From CAWHOW01 sp963831005 (GTDB taxonomy: Bacteria > Bacteroidota > Bacteroidia > Bacteroidales > CG2-30-32-10): a DNA stretch of 64,000 nt. Each line of letters opens with the position of its first letter. Position 1 is the stretch's first letter. Positions 25,072 to 33,915 of this stretch are shown piece after piece. Below the pieces are notes generated by a model. It made no database searches. It was not told the origin of the DNA and saw only the letters and a list, made by a program, of their open reading frames with translations. The stretch is taken from contig CAWHOW010000034.1 in NCBI GenBank assembly GCA_963831005.1, positions 62,001-126,000 of the forward strand. The letters are read 5' to 3'. A program made the translations under genes and the position numbers.

Positions 25072-27764
25072 CTATACAAACTCAATATTTTTACTGCTAA
25101 ATGCAGCACTAAGCTTAAGCATAGCTGCACTCTTCACGCTTTCTGTTTTGCTTATAATACTCCAAAACTTAACTGTAAGCGAACAAGTATCTTGTGTTAC
25201 TTTGGTATATAATATCGCCGGTGTTTTTTTGGTTATAACATTCGGAATGCTTTTGATGGTATCGTTTATCACTTCATTAATTATATTAGAATCCAACTCT
25301 TTTCCGTATAAAACGAACTGAAGCATAACACGCTTTTCATCATTGCTGAATGTCCAGTTAATAATGTTTTGCGAGAGGATACTTCCATTAGGGATAATCA
25401 CTTCGGCTCCGTCGCCTGTAGTTATGGTGCTGGCACGCAACCCTATCTCTTTTACTTTGCCTGCCTGTCCGCCTATTTCTATTTCATCACCTATCTTCAT
25501 AAAATTCCAGCCTTAACCCTGTTGGGTTATCAGGCGAACAGCCAAAACAGCAGTAATCTTCGACTTTGATATATGGATTTTTGACCTTACGCATATTTGC
25601 GGCAAAGAAAAAAAGAAAAATAGTTTAAACTTTTTGCTGGTTTAGGAATATTGTTTAAGAAAGCAGTTTTTGTTCGTTTATTAGGCATTCTTCCCAAATA
25701 GCATGTATTTCTTGCCAGAAGATAACCACCTTATCAAGTACAACATTCGTGTTAAGTAAACAACCATTTTGTCAATTGAGTAACTATTCTTGTTAAGTGA
25801 ACAACCATTCTTTTAAGTGAACAACCATTTTGTTAAATGAAAAACTATTCGTTGTTAAGATAGACAACCATATAATATGTAAGTGAACAACAATACTTGT
25901 TAAGTTAACAACCATTCCTGTCAAGATAAAACTATTCTATGTTAAGTTAGCAACCATTCTTGTCACGTAATGCATATTCTGATAAATGAGGTAAATTAAC
26001 AAGAAGCATGATTAGCCATAACAGACCAGCAACCATGACCAGCGTTCCTTTGATTTTATTCACCACGAAAGAACAGTCAAAAGGCTTGTTTATGCCTTTC
26101 TTCAGGCGGCTGCTCTTCAATTGCACCAGGAATATCTCAACAAAAGTGTCAACAAAAATAGGTAACACCAAAGTCTGTGTAATTGCAAAGATGCCGGCTA
26201 AACCAAATATACATGACAGCGAGAACCTTCCGAAAAGATTTAAAAGTATCCCCAGGGCAGGATAAAAATATCCCTGTAATAACAGCAATTTTTATCCATT
26301 TGCTATAGGGTACCTGTTTGTTTAATTTTCTGTAGAAAAGGAAAGAGAATACTATAATTCCCAAATGCATTGCCAGTAACCATAACCGTGACTGTAATGT
26401 CGGTTCCATCAGCATGCAGGCAAGGGCATTAGCAATAAATAGCCCTACAAATATCAGCCAGCTGATACGGGAATAGCTTTTGTTTTTGAATACAATTACC
26501 GATGAAGCTGCAAGCAGCACAATGTATTCAATGGTAATATAGGAAGTAGGAGCATACGCATCGAAGAAAGGGGTCAAACAAAACAATAAAACAACGAGGG
26601 ATAATATGGGGTTATTGTTCATATACCGCAAATGCAGAAAATCATATTCCTCTTTTTTCGCTTTGAGCGCCCTGACGAGCTTTCTTCTGAAGAACAACCA
26701 GATAAAAAGCAAAATACCGAAAACAATTATTATTGCTCTTTCTCCCGATGTCTGTCCGAAATAATAATCTATTGCTTTTTGTTCACTACGCAGTTTGTAA
26801 ACAGCCGTTTTAGTGGAATCAGTAATGTTATTAAAGGATTTATCTTTTTGCCATAAATAATTTACTTCCTGATGGAAAATCTGCTGTCTGCCCTTGTCCA
26901 GCCTTGTTTCAATCCCACTGAGCATATTGGATAAGTTGATAGCGTTTTCAGCCAGTTTAACTTTCAGTACATTCAGGCTGTCAATATTGGTCCTTGTAAG
27001 CGTATCTGTTCGTCCCCATTTGCGCTCCAGCCGGGTTAATTTTTGATCGAATATGCTTCTAAGTATGCTGTCATCATAAACCTTCCTGAACATAGTATCA
27101 TCCAGTACTGTTTTCAGGTGCAGCTTGGCGTGATAAATCCGGCAGTATGTTTTACCAAGACTGGTCTGAATCTGCTCATTATCCTCATTTAAATTTGAAG
27201 CAAAACTTTGATACAGGTATAAGTTTTTAAGATTAATAGCGGCATGCTTGTCTCTGATATTCTGGCGAATTTGATTGATCTCATTCGCTATGCTGATAAT
27301 TTTTCTTTGCCAGCCCACTACTTCAAAACTCAGTTTGGCGCTATCGCCTATAGCATTCAGATTATCATTCACCCTTTCAATGCCCAGCATATAATCGCTT
27401 ATGGTAAGCGTATCTGCCAGAACCAATTTTTTATGAGGCCTCGGTTTAGCGGTGTCGGAAACCACATTAATGTTGGCATTGCCAGCCGTTGGTTTATTCT
27501 TTATGCTATCAGATGCCGTAGCTTTACGCTGTCGGCAGCCGGTTTATGGTTTCCATTATCAACAGTCTGTTTGTGATTCACACTGTCGGCAATGGGCTTA
27601 GCCGTGTTACCTGTAGGTGAAGTTTGTACAGGTGAAGATTGCTGCTGGGTTTTATTTTTATTCTTGGAATTCTTTGTCTTCTTCGACTGGGCAAAAACGC
27701 CTGTGCCAATCAATAAAAGACAACAATATATAAGCAGCCGTATTACAACAGATTTCTTTTGCAT
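25072..27764 (-). pseudogene. Large MscS-family mechanosensitive channel, degraded
   Basis: Read right to left. A signal peptide and K/Q/T-rich start (27764-27501) is broken by a frameshift near 27525; the second frame continues A-T-A-S-D-S-I-K-N into a coiled-coil periplasmic region and several membrane helices (27465-26240). A second frameshift near 26240 moves into L-G-I-L-L-N-L-F-G-R-F-S to about 25950. Then about 450 bases of repeat DNA replace the pore-forming segment. The C-terminal beta domain follows at 25500-25072 (K-I-G-D-E-I-E-I-G-G, then E-V-I-I-P-N-G-S-I-L-S-Q-N-I-I-N-W-T, the MscS hallmark). No intact channel can be made. Intact relatives gate in response to membrane tension. 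Confidence 0.88.
25741..25975. repeat. Irregular 20-23 bp tandem array inside the broken mscS gene
   Basis: The word ACAACCATTCTTGTTAAGTG recurs with anchors (ACAAC/GTAAC/AAAAC) at about 25741, 25761, 25781, 25802, 25822, 25842, 25865, 25888, 25909, 25929 and 25950. Spacing is 20-23 bp, less strict than at the other loci. Units contain TGTTaagtgAACA, a short dyad. The array replaces the channel's pore region. Confidence 0.8.
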
Positions 27765-27860
27765 AAAAATCGATTATGGTTTACACTGCCCAAAGATATT
27801 CATTTTTATTTCTAAAAAACAAATATCCGCCATTCTCATGCTATATGAGGTGTTTCAATA

Positions 27861-27988
27861 GAGTTCTTCGGAAAATAGATACGTCATTGCGATCCGCCAG
27901 CTGGCGGAGAAGCAATCGCTTGTTTAAATTAAGATTGCTTCTGTCGTTCCTCCCTCGATGACGCGAAAAATAACTTTCCGAAGAAGTC
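27861..27988. mobile_element. 128-bp TA-flanked MITE-like element (copy 1)
   Basis: The ends GAGTTCTTCGGAAA and TTTCCGAAGAAGTC are inverted repeats flanked by TA (27859-27860 and 27989-27990). TA flanks are typical of IS630/Tc1-mariner transposition. The interior contains GTCATTGCGA, GAAGCAATCG, AGATTGCTTC and CGTTCCTCC, the same hairpin words as in the TTAA-family elements, plus the small dyad CGCCAGCTGGCG. Confidence 0.75.
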
Positions 27989-28056
27989 TAATAAAGAATA
28001 GCCTTTGCATAACAGGGCAAAGGGCATATTAAAAAGACAAAAGCTAAGTGCTTTCT

Positions 28057-28362
28057 TTATTTCATTTTATCCATAAAGGCAACGCTCAACATAAGGCTGA
28101 TAGCTACTATTCCTGCAAAGAAAATGAGCATCGAGAGCCAGTTCTTTGCACTGGTCTTGCTCACTCTTAACAGCAAATAGCCGACAAGCAAATTAGCCAA
28201 AGCCCATATAACATTTACCATAGGCGACGATAATCCTTTGCCCGGTGGATCGGCAAAAGGCGTTGGAAATGCATTGCCTGAAATGCCGTTAATGAAATGC
28301 GGAACAACATTAGCTAAGAAAGTTCCCGCAAAAAATGATGCTACATAATGATACCATTTCAT
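28057..28362 (-). CDS. Small membrane protein, unknown function
   Basis: 101 residues with three predicted membrane helices (about 3-25, 48-66 and 74-95). The loop after the first helix contains G-N-A-F-P-T-P-F-A-D-P-P-G-K-G, and the helix 1 end reads N-V-V-P-H-F-I-N-G. I recognise this as a recurrent bacterial hypothetical membrane protein but cannot name a function. It stands alone between repeats, read in the same direction as its neighbours. Confidence 0.65.
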   Translation of the reverse strand: MKWYHYVASFFAGTFLANVVPHFINGISGNAFPTPFADPPGKGLSSPMVNVIWALANLLVGYLLLRVSKTSAKNWLSMLIFFAGIVAISLMLSVAFMDKMK

Positions 28363-28548
28363 AGTGTTGCCGTCGGTGATTATAGTGCTGACGCCGCACT
28401 TTTAAATACATAATTAATTTTCAAAATTAATATTATTGTTTACACATATCGTTCAAGCATTGCTTGCAACTTTCTAACCACGGTCTGTCGAGTGCGAAAC
28501 TTAGCGAGCGCCATCAAGCCATAGAAGTATTGCTAAGTTAATCAAAGT

Positions 28549-29958
28549 TTATTCTAATATTAATTTCCCTGTAGCAATAACTTGTTTGTCGTTGCACAAT
28601 AGTTGAAAGAAATAAAGTCCGCTTTCTAAGTTATTTCTTTCAATTACTACATGCTCTGTGGTAATTTTATCAATTGTGCTGACTACTTGTCCTTGTAGGT
28701 TTAAAATTTTAAGTGAAAATTCTTTACTGTCATGATTATCAAATTCAATAGTAGCATAATCATTAAATGGATTGGGATAAGCAGAAACATTTATGCTCTC
28801 ACTATTTTCGTCATGAACTGAAAGTATACCTGATGCATTAATTTTCACCAGGTACATATCAATATTAAGTCCACCTGTTGTATCCGTAGTTGAGCCAAGC
28901 AATATATATCCACCATCAGTTGTCTGCTGGATGGAACAGGCATCACTCAATATACCTTTTGGATAAGTATATTGCCATTGAATAACTCCGCTGTTATCCG
29001 TTTTAACGCAATACATATCATTGGTCCCTGCAGATGTATTCTCTTTTCGTCCCGCAAGCACATATCCGCCATCAGTTGTTTGCTGAACGCAATATCCCAA
29101 ATCCCACCCGGTTCCGCCATAATAGTTGCTCCACTGTTCATTTCCCAGCGAATCGGCCTTGACCAGGTATAAATTGCCTCCTGTTGTATCCTGGTATCCC
29201 AGCATAATAAAACCATGATCTGTTGTGATGTATAGAGAGCTTCCTATTTCATTTGATGAAGTGCCATACGTTTTTGTCCAGATAGTATCTCCCATACTAT
29301 TAGTTCTGATCAGATACATATCTTCGCCTCCATGTCCAAAACTGTTGGTTTGTCCAAATATCACATATCCTCCATCACTGGTTTGCCTTATGCATTCCCC
29401 CAGATCGCGCCCGGCACCGCCATATGTCTGGCTCCATTGAATATTACCATTAAAGTCTGTTTTTACCACGTAAATATCTTCAGTAAAACCCGGTCCGGTA
29501 AAGCCAACGGCAATAAAACCTCCATCAGTGGTCTGACGCACAAATTGACCTACATCCCTGTAAACAGAACCTCTATATCTCTTGTTCCAGACTTCATTGC
29601 CTCCTGCATCTGTTTTTATTAACGTCATGGTATCATTGCCTATACCAGAGTATGATCCGCACAAAATATATCCTTCATCCGTTGTCTGTTCCACCGATAT
29701 TCCATATTCCCAATTTGGCCCTCCGTATGTCTTATACCATAGTTGATTTCCGTAGTTGTCTGTTTTTACAAGGTACATATCCTGTCCGCCATTCCCAAAA
29801 CTATTTGTTTCCCCGAAAAGGATATAACCTCCGTCGGTAGTTTGTTGTACCGAAAGTCCAATATCGATGCTGTCGCCACCATAAGTTTTTTGAAAAGTTA
29901 TTTGTCCATGAACTGCCATTGCAGTTAAAATAATTATTAAAGAAAGTTGTATTTTCAT
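28549..29958 (-). CDS. Secreted repeat protein with T9SS type A sorting domain
   Basis: 469 residues. A signal peptide (1-18) is followed by about seven repeats of roughly 48 residues. Each has Q-T-T-D-G-G-Y-I, then a D-M-Y-L-V-K-T-D strand and G-N-x-x-W-x-x-T-Y-G-G. This pattern predicts a beta-propeller-like fold. The last ~80 residues form a C-terminal sorting domain (Y-P-N-P-F-N-D-Y-A-T-I-E-F ... L-N-L-Q-G-Q-V-V ... G-L-Y-F-F-Q-L), so it should be exported by the SprA system and anchored or released outside. It is a probable client of sprA in this window. Its function is unknown. Confidence 0.9.
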   Translation of the reverse strand: MKIQLSLIIILTAMAVHGQITFQKTYGGDSIDIGLSVQQTTDGGYILFGETNSFGNGGQDMYLVKTDNYGNQLWYKTYGGPNWEYGISVEQTTDEGYILCGSYSGIGNDTMTLIKTDAGGNEVWNKRYRGSVYRDVGQFVRQTTDGGFIAVGFTGPGFTEDIYVVKTDFNGNIQWSQTYGGAGRDLGECIRQTSDGGYVIFGQTNSFGHGGEDMYLIRTNSMGDTIWTKTYGTSSNEIGSSLYITTDHGFIMLGYQDTTGGNLYLVKADSLGNEQWSNYYGGTGWDLGYCVQQTTDGGYVLAGRKENTSAGTNDMYCVKTDNSGVIQWQYTYPKGILSDACSIQQTTDGGYILLGSTTDTTGGLNIDMYLVKINASGILSVHDENSESINVSAYPNPFNDYATIEFDNHDSKEFSLKILNLQGQVVSTIDKITTEHVVIERNNLESGLYFFQLLCNDKQVIATGKLILE

Positions 29959-30192
29959 ATTTTTAGTATTTAGCTTATCGTTTCAGCATTGCTTGCATGG
30001 CAGACTAATCTATTACCGTATACAAATTTTCAATTTTAATTCGATGCCGCAATAATATATATATTTTATCTTTCAGGCAAACAATTTATCGAAAATAGTT
30101 TGGTCGAAAGGCTGTTTTAAGGTTATTTATCCCATTTCTTGCCATTAGTCAGACAACTTGCACCAATTCTTGTAAGAGTTGCATGAAAAACT

Positions 30193-30395
30193 TTACAACG
30201 ATACACTTCGTTACAACGATAGCAGCGTTCGTTACAACGATAGCACGTTCGTTATAACAATTGCATCATTCGTTACAATGATTGCATCATTCGTTACAAT
30301 GATTGCATCATTCGTTACAACGATTGCACCATTCGTTACAACGATTGCGCCTATCGTTACAACGATTGCACCGTTTGTTACAACTTTACTCACTT
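30193..30395. repeat. 21-bp tandem array (CGTTACAACGATTGCACC type)
   Basis: TTAC (or TTAT) anchors fall at 30193, 30211, 30232, 30252, 30273, 30294, 30315, 30336, 30357 and 30378, 21 bp apart over most of the array. Each unit has the dyad CGTTacAACG. It lies upstream of the T9SS protein gene at 28549-29958. The region from 29959 to 30192 holds no gene that I can support. Confidence 0.88.
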
Positions 30396-30422
30396 GTGTT
30401 ATATAAAATACCCGAAAAGCAA

Positions 30423-30456
30423 AGAGTGCCCGGGGCTATTTGCCCCGAAGCACTCT
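30423..30456 (-). terminator. Strong hairpin, likely intrinsic terminator
   Basis: AGAGTGC-c-CGGGGC, a 5-base loop, then GCCCCG-aa-GCACTCT: thirteen base pairs, GC-rich, followed on the minus strand by a T-rich run (TTTGCTTTTC). It sits 50-80 bases past the end of the small open frame at 30505-30711, so it could end that transcript. Confidence 0.6.
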
Positions 30457-30504
30457 GAATTTACCTGTATAACAGGCAAAACTTACCGGATGTCCGCGAA
30501 TTTT

Positions 30505-30711
30505 CTACTGAATGCCTATATAAATCCAGCCATCCCATATATAAGGATCGGGAGAAGTGATGCTGAATATAGGATGATGTTTATCTGTTATGGTAGCTTT
30601 TGCCGTCTTTTTAATCCCTAGTTCGCGCTCGTCTCCTGACGAGTGCAAAAAACCAATTATGTTTAAATTCTCAAACCGCCCATAGCCGTTCTTAAACTTT
30701 CTACCAGTCAT
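30505..30711 (-). CDS. Small open frame, possible gene remnant
   Basis: 68 codons ending W-D-G-W-I-Y-I-G-I-Q. I do not recognise it. It is the only sizeable frame between the 21-bp array and the IS element, and the hairpin at 30423-30456 is placed like its terminator. There is no convincing ribosome-binding site. It may be the 3' remnant of an older gene or not coding at all. Confidence 0.3.
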   Translation of the reverse strand: MTGRKFKNGYGRFENLNIIGFLHSSGDERELGIKKTAKATITDKHHPIFSITSPDPYIWDGWIYIGIQ

Positions 30712-30816
30712 TTCTTAAAGGAGTTGTGACTACTCTTGAAGGAAATATGCCTTTTTAATTGAAGTTAGGAGGCAATACATTAAAAAACCAAAAAATGACT
30801 AAATAATTGTTTAACA

Positions 30817-32026
30817 CAGGGCAAACGCATTTAATTTTTTAAGATTTTAAGTAGATAATCATTATCCCATCCCGCATCAAGGCGTTTACCCTTGTTGCTT
30901 ATCTTCTTTGATTTTTCTTGTTTTATAAGATTTAAAGCTATTCTATTAATGATGGAGAAGTTTTCAACTGCATTAACATTACGCTTCATACTTTTATCTT
31001 CCCCGAAAGATACATCTAAAACCCAGTGCAATGAATTTTCAATTCCCCAGTGTTTTCTGATTCCATTTGATATTTTTCGAGCATCTGGTTTTATACTACT
31101 GATATATAAACGGAGCTCCCTCTCTTCTTTTCCTGTGTCTTTTATGATTCTGAGCGATTCTATTTTTACTATTGATTTTATTCCTGCCCAGCGTGAAATG
31201 TTTTCTATATGTGAGAAATCAGTATAGACTGAACATTTGCGAGTTTCAATCCTTCCGTGTCCAAAATCTGTTTCTTCAAATTCATCTGTAGGCTTTGAAA
31301 ATTTTATCGTATCCTTAATATCTTTTTCTAATGTTCCTTGATTACCTTTTACTGCTAATATATAATCAGCTTCTTTTTCGATAATCTTATCCGCTATTTC
31401 AGTTTGACAACCCATAGCATCAATGGTTATAATACACCCTCTTATTTCCAATATTTCCAGCAACTTTGGTATAGCGGTAATTTCATTTGTCTTGTCACCT
31501 ACTTTGATTTGACCTAATAATAAATGATTCTCATTTGCCCATGCACTTACCATATGTACAAATGACTTGGAGCCTTTATTTCTTGATCCCCGTATCGTTT
31601 TTCCGTCTATGCTGATTATTTCCCCATCTGTTATTTCTGCTATGGCACGTATCCAGTTTAAAAAACTTTGTTCCAATTGCTTTGGCTCTATTAAACTAAA
31701 AAATCTGTTAAATGTGTCATGCGATGGGATACCATTGGGAAGTTTAAGATATTGTTGTAACCATTCTTTTTTTGCATTCCCATAATTTTCGATATCATTC
31801 CATGTCTCTGCTCCACATATTACTGATGCTATGGTGATGAATATTATATCTTCAAGCAAATGTTCTTTCCTCCTTTCTATGCGAGGATCTTCTATGTTGG
31901 TGAAATAATCAATCGGTGTTGTCATGATTTTTTTCAACCAAGAAAATACTTTTCTACACTATAGGTACTTGCTTCGAGGAATATTTATAACCAGGCCTTT
32001 GTTAATATTTTAATGCGTTTGCCCTG
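30817..32026 (-). mobile_element. ISAs1-family insertion sequence, complete
   Basis: 1210 bp. The ends are inverted repeats CAGGGCAAACGCATT on both sides (30817 onward, and complement ending at 32026). A 10-bp direct repeat TTGTTTAACA flanks it (30807-30816 and 32027-32036), so the insertion is intact at both ends. It carries one transposase gene. The insertion point is 33 bases before the -7 box of the glycosidase gene at 32126. Confidence 0.93.
30831..31937 (-). CDS. ISAs1-family transposase
   Basis: 368 residues, full length for the family. The N-terminal DDE_Tnp_1-associated domain begins F-T-N-I-E-D-P-R-I-E-R-R-K-E-H-L-L. The catalytic triad is visible: D in I-S-I-D-G-K-T-I-R-G-S, D in I-T-I-D-A-M-G-C-Q, and E in H-W-G-I-E-N-S-L-H-W-V-L-D. 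No frameshift. It fills the IS and is probably active. Its ends (CAGGGCAAACGC) differ from those of the small palindromic elements here, so it is not their mobilising enzyme. Confidence 0.95.
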   Translation of the reverse strand: MKKIMTTPIDYFTNIEDPRIERRKEHLLEDIIFITIASVICGAETWNDIENYGNAKKEWLQQYLKLPNGIPSHDTFNRFFSLIEPKQLEQSFLNWIRAIAEITDGEIISIDGKTIRGSRNKGSKSFVHMVSAWANENHLLLGQIKVGDKTNEITAIPKLLEILEIRGCIITIDAMGCQTEIADKIIEKEADYILAVKGNQGTLEKDIKDTIKFSKPTDEFEETDFGHGRIETRKCSVYTDFSHIENISRWAGIKSIVKIESLRIIKDTGKEERELRLYISSIKPDARKISNGIRKHWGIENSLHWVLDVSFGEDKSMKRNVNAVENFSIINRIALNLIKQEKSKKISNKGKRLDAGWDNDYLLKILKN

Positions 32027-32068
32027 TTGTTTAACATTGTTTCGGCAGCATTCCACCAATTTTTTGTA

Positions 32069-32076
32069 TAATTTTG
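32069..32076 (+). promoter_or_regulatory. -7 box (TAATTTTG) for the glycosidase gene
   Basis: TAATTTTG matches TAnnTTTG. It abuts an in-frame ATG at 32078, which therefore cannot be translated from this promoter. This supports a start at 32126 instead. The IS ends 42 bases upstream, so the -33 region and anything beyond may have been altered by the insertion. Confidence 0.5.
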
Positions 32077-32125
32077 CATGATAATGAATGAGAGTAGAAA
32101 ACGAAACCTTTCACGGAAAGGTATT

Positions 32126-33781
32126 ATGAAGAAATTCGAAGCATTAATGCTGTTTCTATTCCTTCTGAATATACTGAAGGCGCAGGATACTTTAACACTA
32201 AGCCCTTCTTCGCCGGGAATAACAGTGCCCCCTGCTTTCACCGGAATAGCCTATGAAACAGGCGCTGTACATTATGATTCCATACGACCGGGTAATCATA
32301 CACTCATTAATTTCTTCAAGACCATAGGAGTAAAAAACTTCCGCATAGGGGGTAATTCGGTTGAAAGCTATCTTTACATCAACGGAAATACTCACAATAC
32401 ACATCCTTTTGATACCATAACTCAAAATGAGATAGACAGCCTTTTCATGTTTGCAAGTGCAGTAGGTTGTAAAGTTATTTTTGACCTTGATTTTGGCGGG
32501 CATTTTGATCCTTCTCTGGCAGCGCAGGAAGCGACGTATATTATGCAGCGATATGTCCCTCAATTACTTTCATTCGAAATAGGCAACGAGCCCAATCTTT
32601 ATTATAGCAGCGGGCTCAGGAGTTCCGCATACAACTATGATAGCTTCCTGCTCCAGTACAGGCAATATGTTGACACTATAAGGAAATACAATCCCGCTGC
32701 CCCTGTGTTAGGCCCTTCTGCCGCACAATTCGGCGCAGCCCTATACACCAATCCTTTTGCGCACGATATGAAGGATACTATTTGCATGCTTACCCAGCAT
32801 TATTATGTAATGGCTGCAAATCCCTGCTGCATTGGAAGCGAGATAGTCAAGCTCCTGAAGCAATCGACATTGCAAACTATTACAAGTCTGTGCGACACGC
32901 TGGTAATGCGCGCCGACAGTGATAATATCCCTTTCCGTATGGACGAAAATAATGCCATCTGGACTCCCGGCGGACAATGGGGTGTGAGTAATTCACTCGC
33001 TGACGCCCTGTGGGCTTTGGATTATATGTATTCCCTTGCAGAAGTTGGTGTAAACGGAGTAAACTTTCATAGCCCGCATGATATGGCAGCTACTATCATA
33101 AGCCATAATTCAGGGAATTACAGGGCAAATGCACTTTATTACGGCATACTTGCTTTTCAATATGGCAATAGCGGACAATTCATTCCCGTTCAGAAAAAAG
33201 GCAATGCGCAAAACATGAACGCCTATGCAGTGATGGATAGCCTGCAAAACATTTATCTTACTATCATCAATAAGGATACCTTAAACCCTGTTCCGGTACA
33301 GATTGATGCTGGCACTGCTGCATATAACATGGCTGAAATGGTCAGTCTGTCGGCGCCTACAGTAAGCGACACTTTTGATATAACATTGGCCGGTAGCCAG
33401 GTTCAGCCCAATGGTACATGGACACCCGGCTCGTGGCAGTCAGTGAATTTTACAGGCAATTATTTTACTTTAACTATACCGGCAGCAACTGCTGAAATAA
33501 TAAAATTGACAATTCCCTTTACTGCGATTAATAGCATTCCTGACAAACAAGCATTAACCATTTTCCCCAACCCTGCTAAAGATGTTTTAAATGTACAAGG
33601 GGGAAATGCTAAGGATGAAATTAATATCTATAATTGCTTAGGGCAAATACTGATTAGCTCATCTTTGGATAATAAGGGTGCAACGCAATTAGATATTACT
33701 AATTTATCTAAAGGTGTTTACCTGTTAGAAGGAAATTCCGTTAATAAAGGGAAGTATCATTCCATCTTTATTAAAGAATAA
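32126..33781 (+). CDS. Secreted GH79-like glycosidase with T9SS sorting domain
   Basis: 551 residues from the ATG at 32126, which begins a good signal peptide (M-K-K-F-E-A-L-M-L-F-L-F-L). An upstream in-frame ATG at 32078 touches the -7 box and is rejected. The TIM-barrel shows F-R-I-G-G-N-S near residue 75, the acid/base region F-E-I-G-N-E-P-N-L-Y, and a likely nucleophile in R-M-D-E-N-N-A. This layout resembles clan GH-A families such as GH79 (beta-glucuronidase/heparanase). A beta-sandwich and a C-terminal T9SS domain follow (F-P-N-P-A-K-D-V-L-N ... G-V-Y-L-L-E). The substrate cannot be told. Confidence 0.82.
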   Translation: MKKFEALMLFLFLLNILKAQDTLTLSPSSPGITVPPAFTGIAYETGAVHYDSIRPGNHTLINFFKTIGVKNFRIGGNSVESYLYINGNTHNTHPFDTITQNEIDSLFMFASAVGCKVIFDLDFGGHFDPSLAAQEATYIMQRYVPQLLSFEIGNEPNLYYSSGLRSSAYNYDSFLLQYRQYVDTIRKYNPAAPVLGPSAAQFGAALYTNPFAHDMKDTICMLTQHYYVMAANPCCIGSEIVKLLKQSTLQTITSLCDTLVMRADSDNIPFRMDENNAIWTPGGQWGVSNSLADALWALDYMYSLAEVGVNGVNFHSPHDMAATIISHNSGNYRANALYYGILAFQYGNSGQFIPVQKKGNAQNMNAYAVMDSLQNIYLTIINKDTLNPVPVQIDAGTAAYNMAEMVSLSAPTVSDTFDITLAGSQVQPNGTWTPGSWQSVNFTGNYFTLTIPAATAEIIKLTIPFTAINSIPDKQALTIFPNPAKDVLNVQGGNAKDEINIYNCLGQILISSSLDNKGATQLDITNLSKGVYLLEGNSVNKGKYHSIFIKE

Positions 33782-33792
33782 GAGTTACATTA

Positions 33793-33913
33793 GACTTCTT
33801 TGAAAAATCACATTAACCGTCATTGCGAGGGCTCTTGTCCCGAAGCAATCTTATTTCAGTTAAGAGATTGCTTCACTCCATTCGCAATGACGAATCTATT
33901 TCCCTAAGAAGTC
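33793..33913. mobile_element. 121-bp TA-flanked MITE-like element (copy 2)
   Basis: The ends TAGACTTCTTTGAAAA and TTCCCTAAGAAGTCTA are inverted repeats flanked by TA (33791-33792, 33914-33915). The interior again has GTCATTGCGA, GAAGCAATC, GATTGCTTC and CGCAATGACG. It fits exactly into the space between two convergent stop codons (33781 and 33916), so it can serve as a two-way terminator (inference). Confidence 0.8.
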
Positions 33914-33915
33914 TA

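Noticed and set aside
30817..32026. ISAs1 transposase as the enzyme moving the small palindromes
   Set aside because: Its ends (CAGGGCAAACGC) and 10-bp target duplication differ from the TTAA, TA and ATGTTACGCA families.
32078..32125. Upstream ATG of the glycosidase gene
   Set aside because: It adjoins the -7 box and would not be in the transcript. The ATG at 32126 starts a proper signal peptide.
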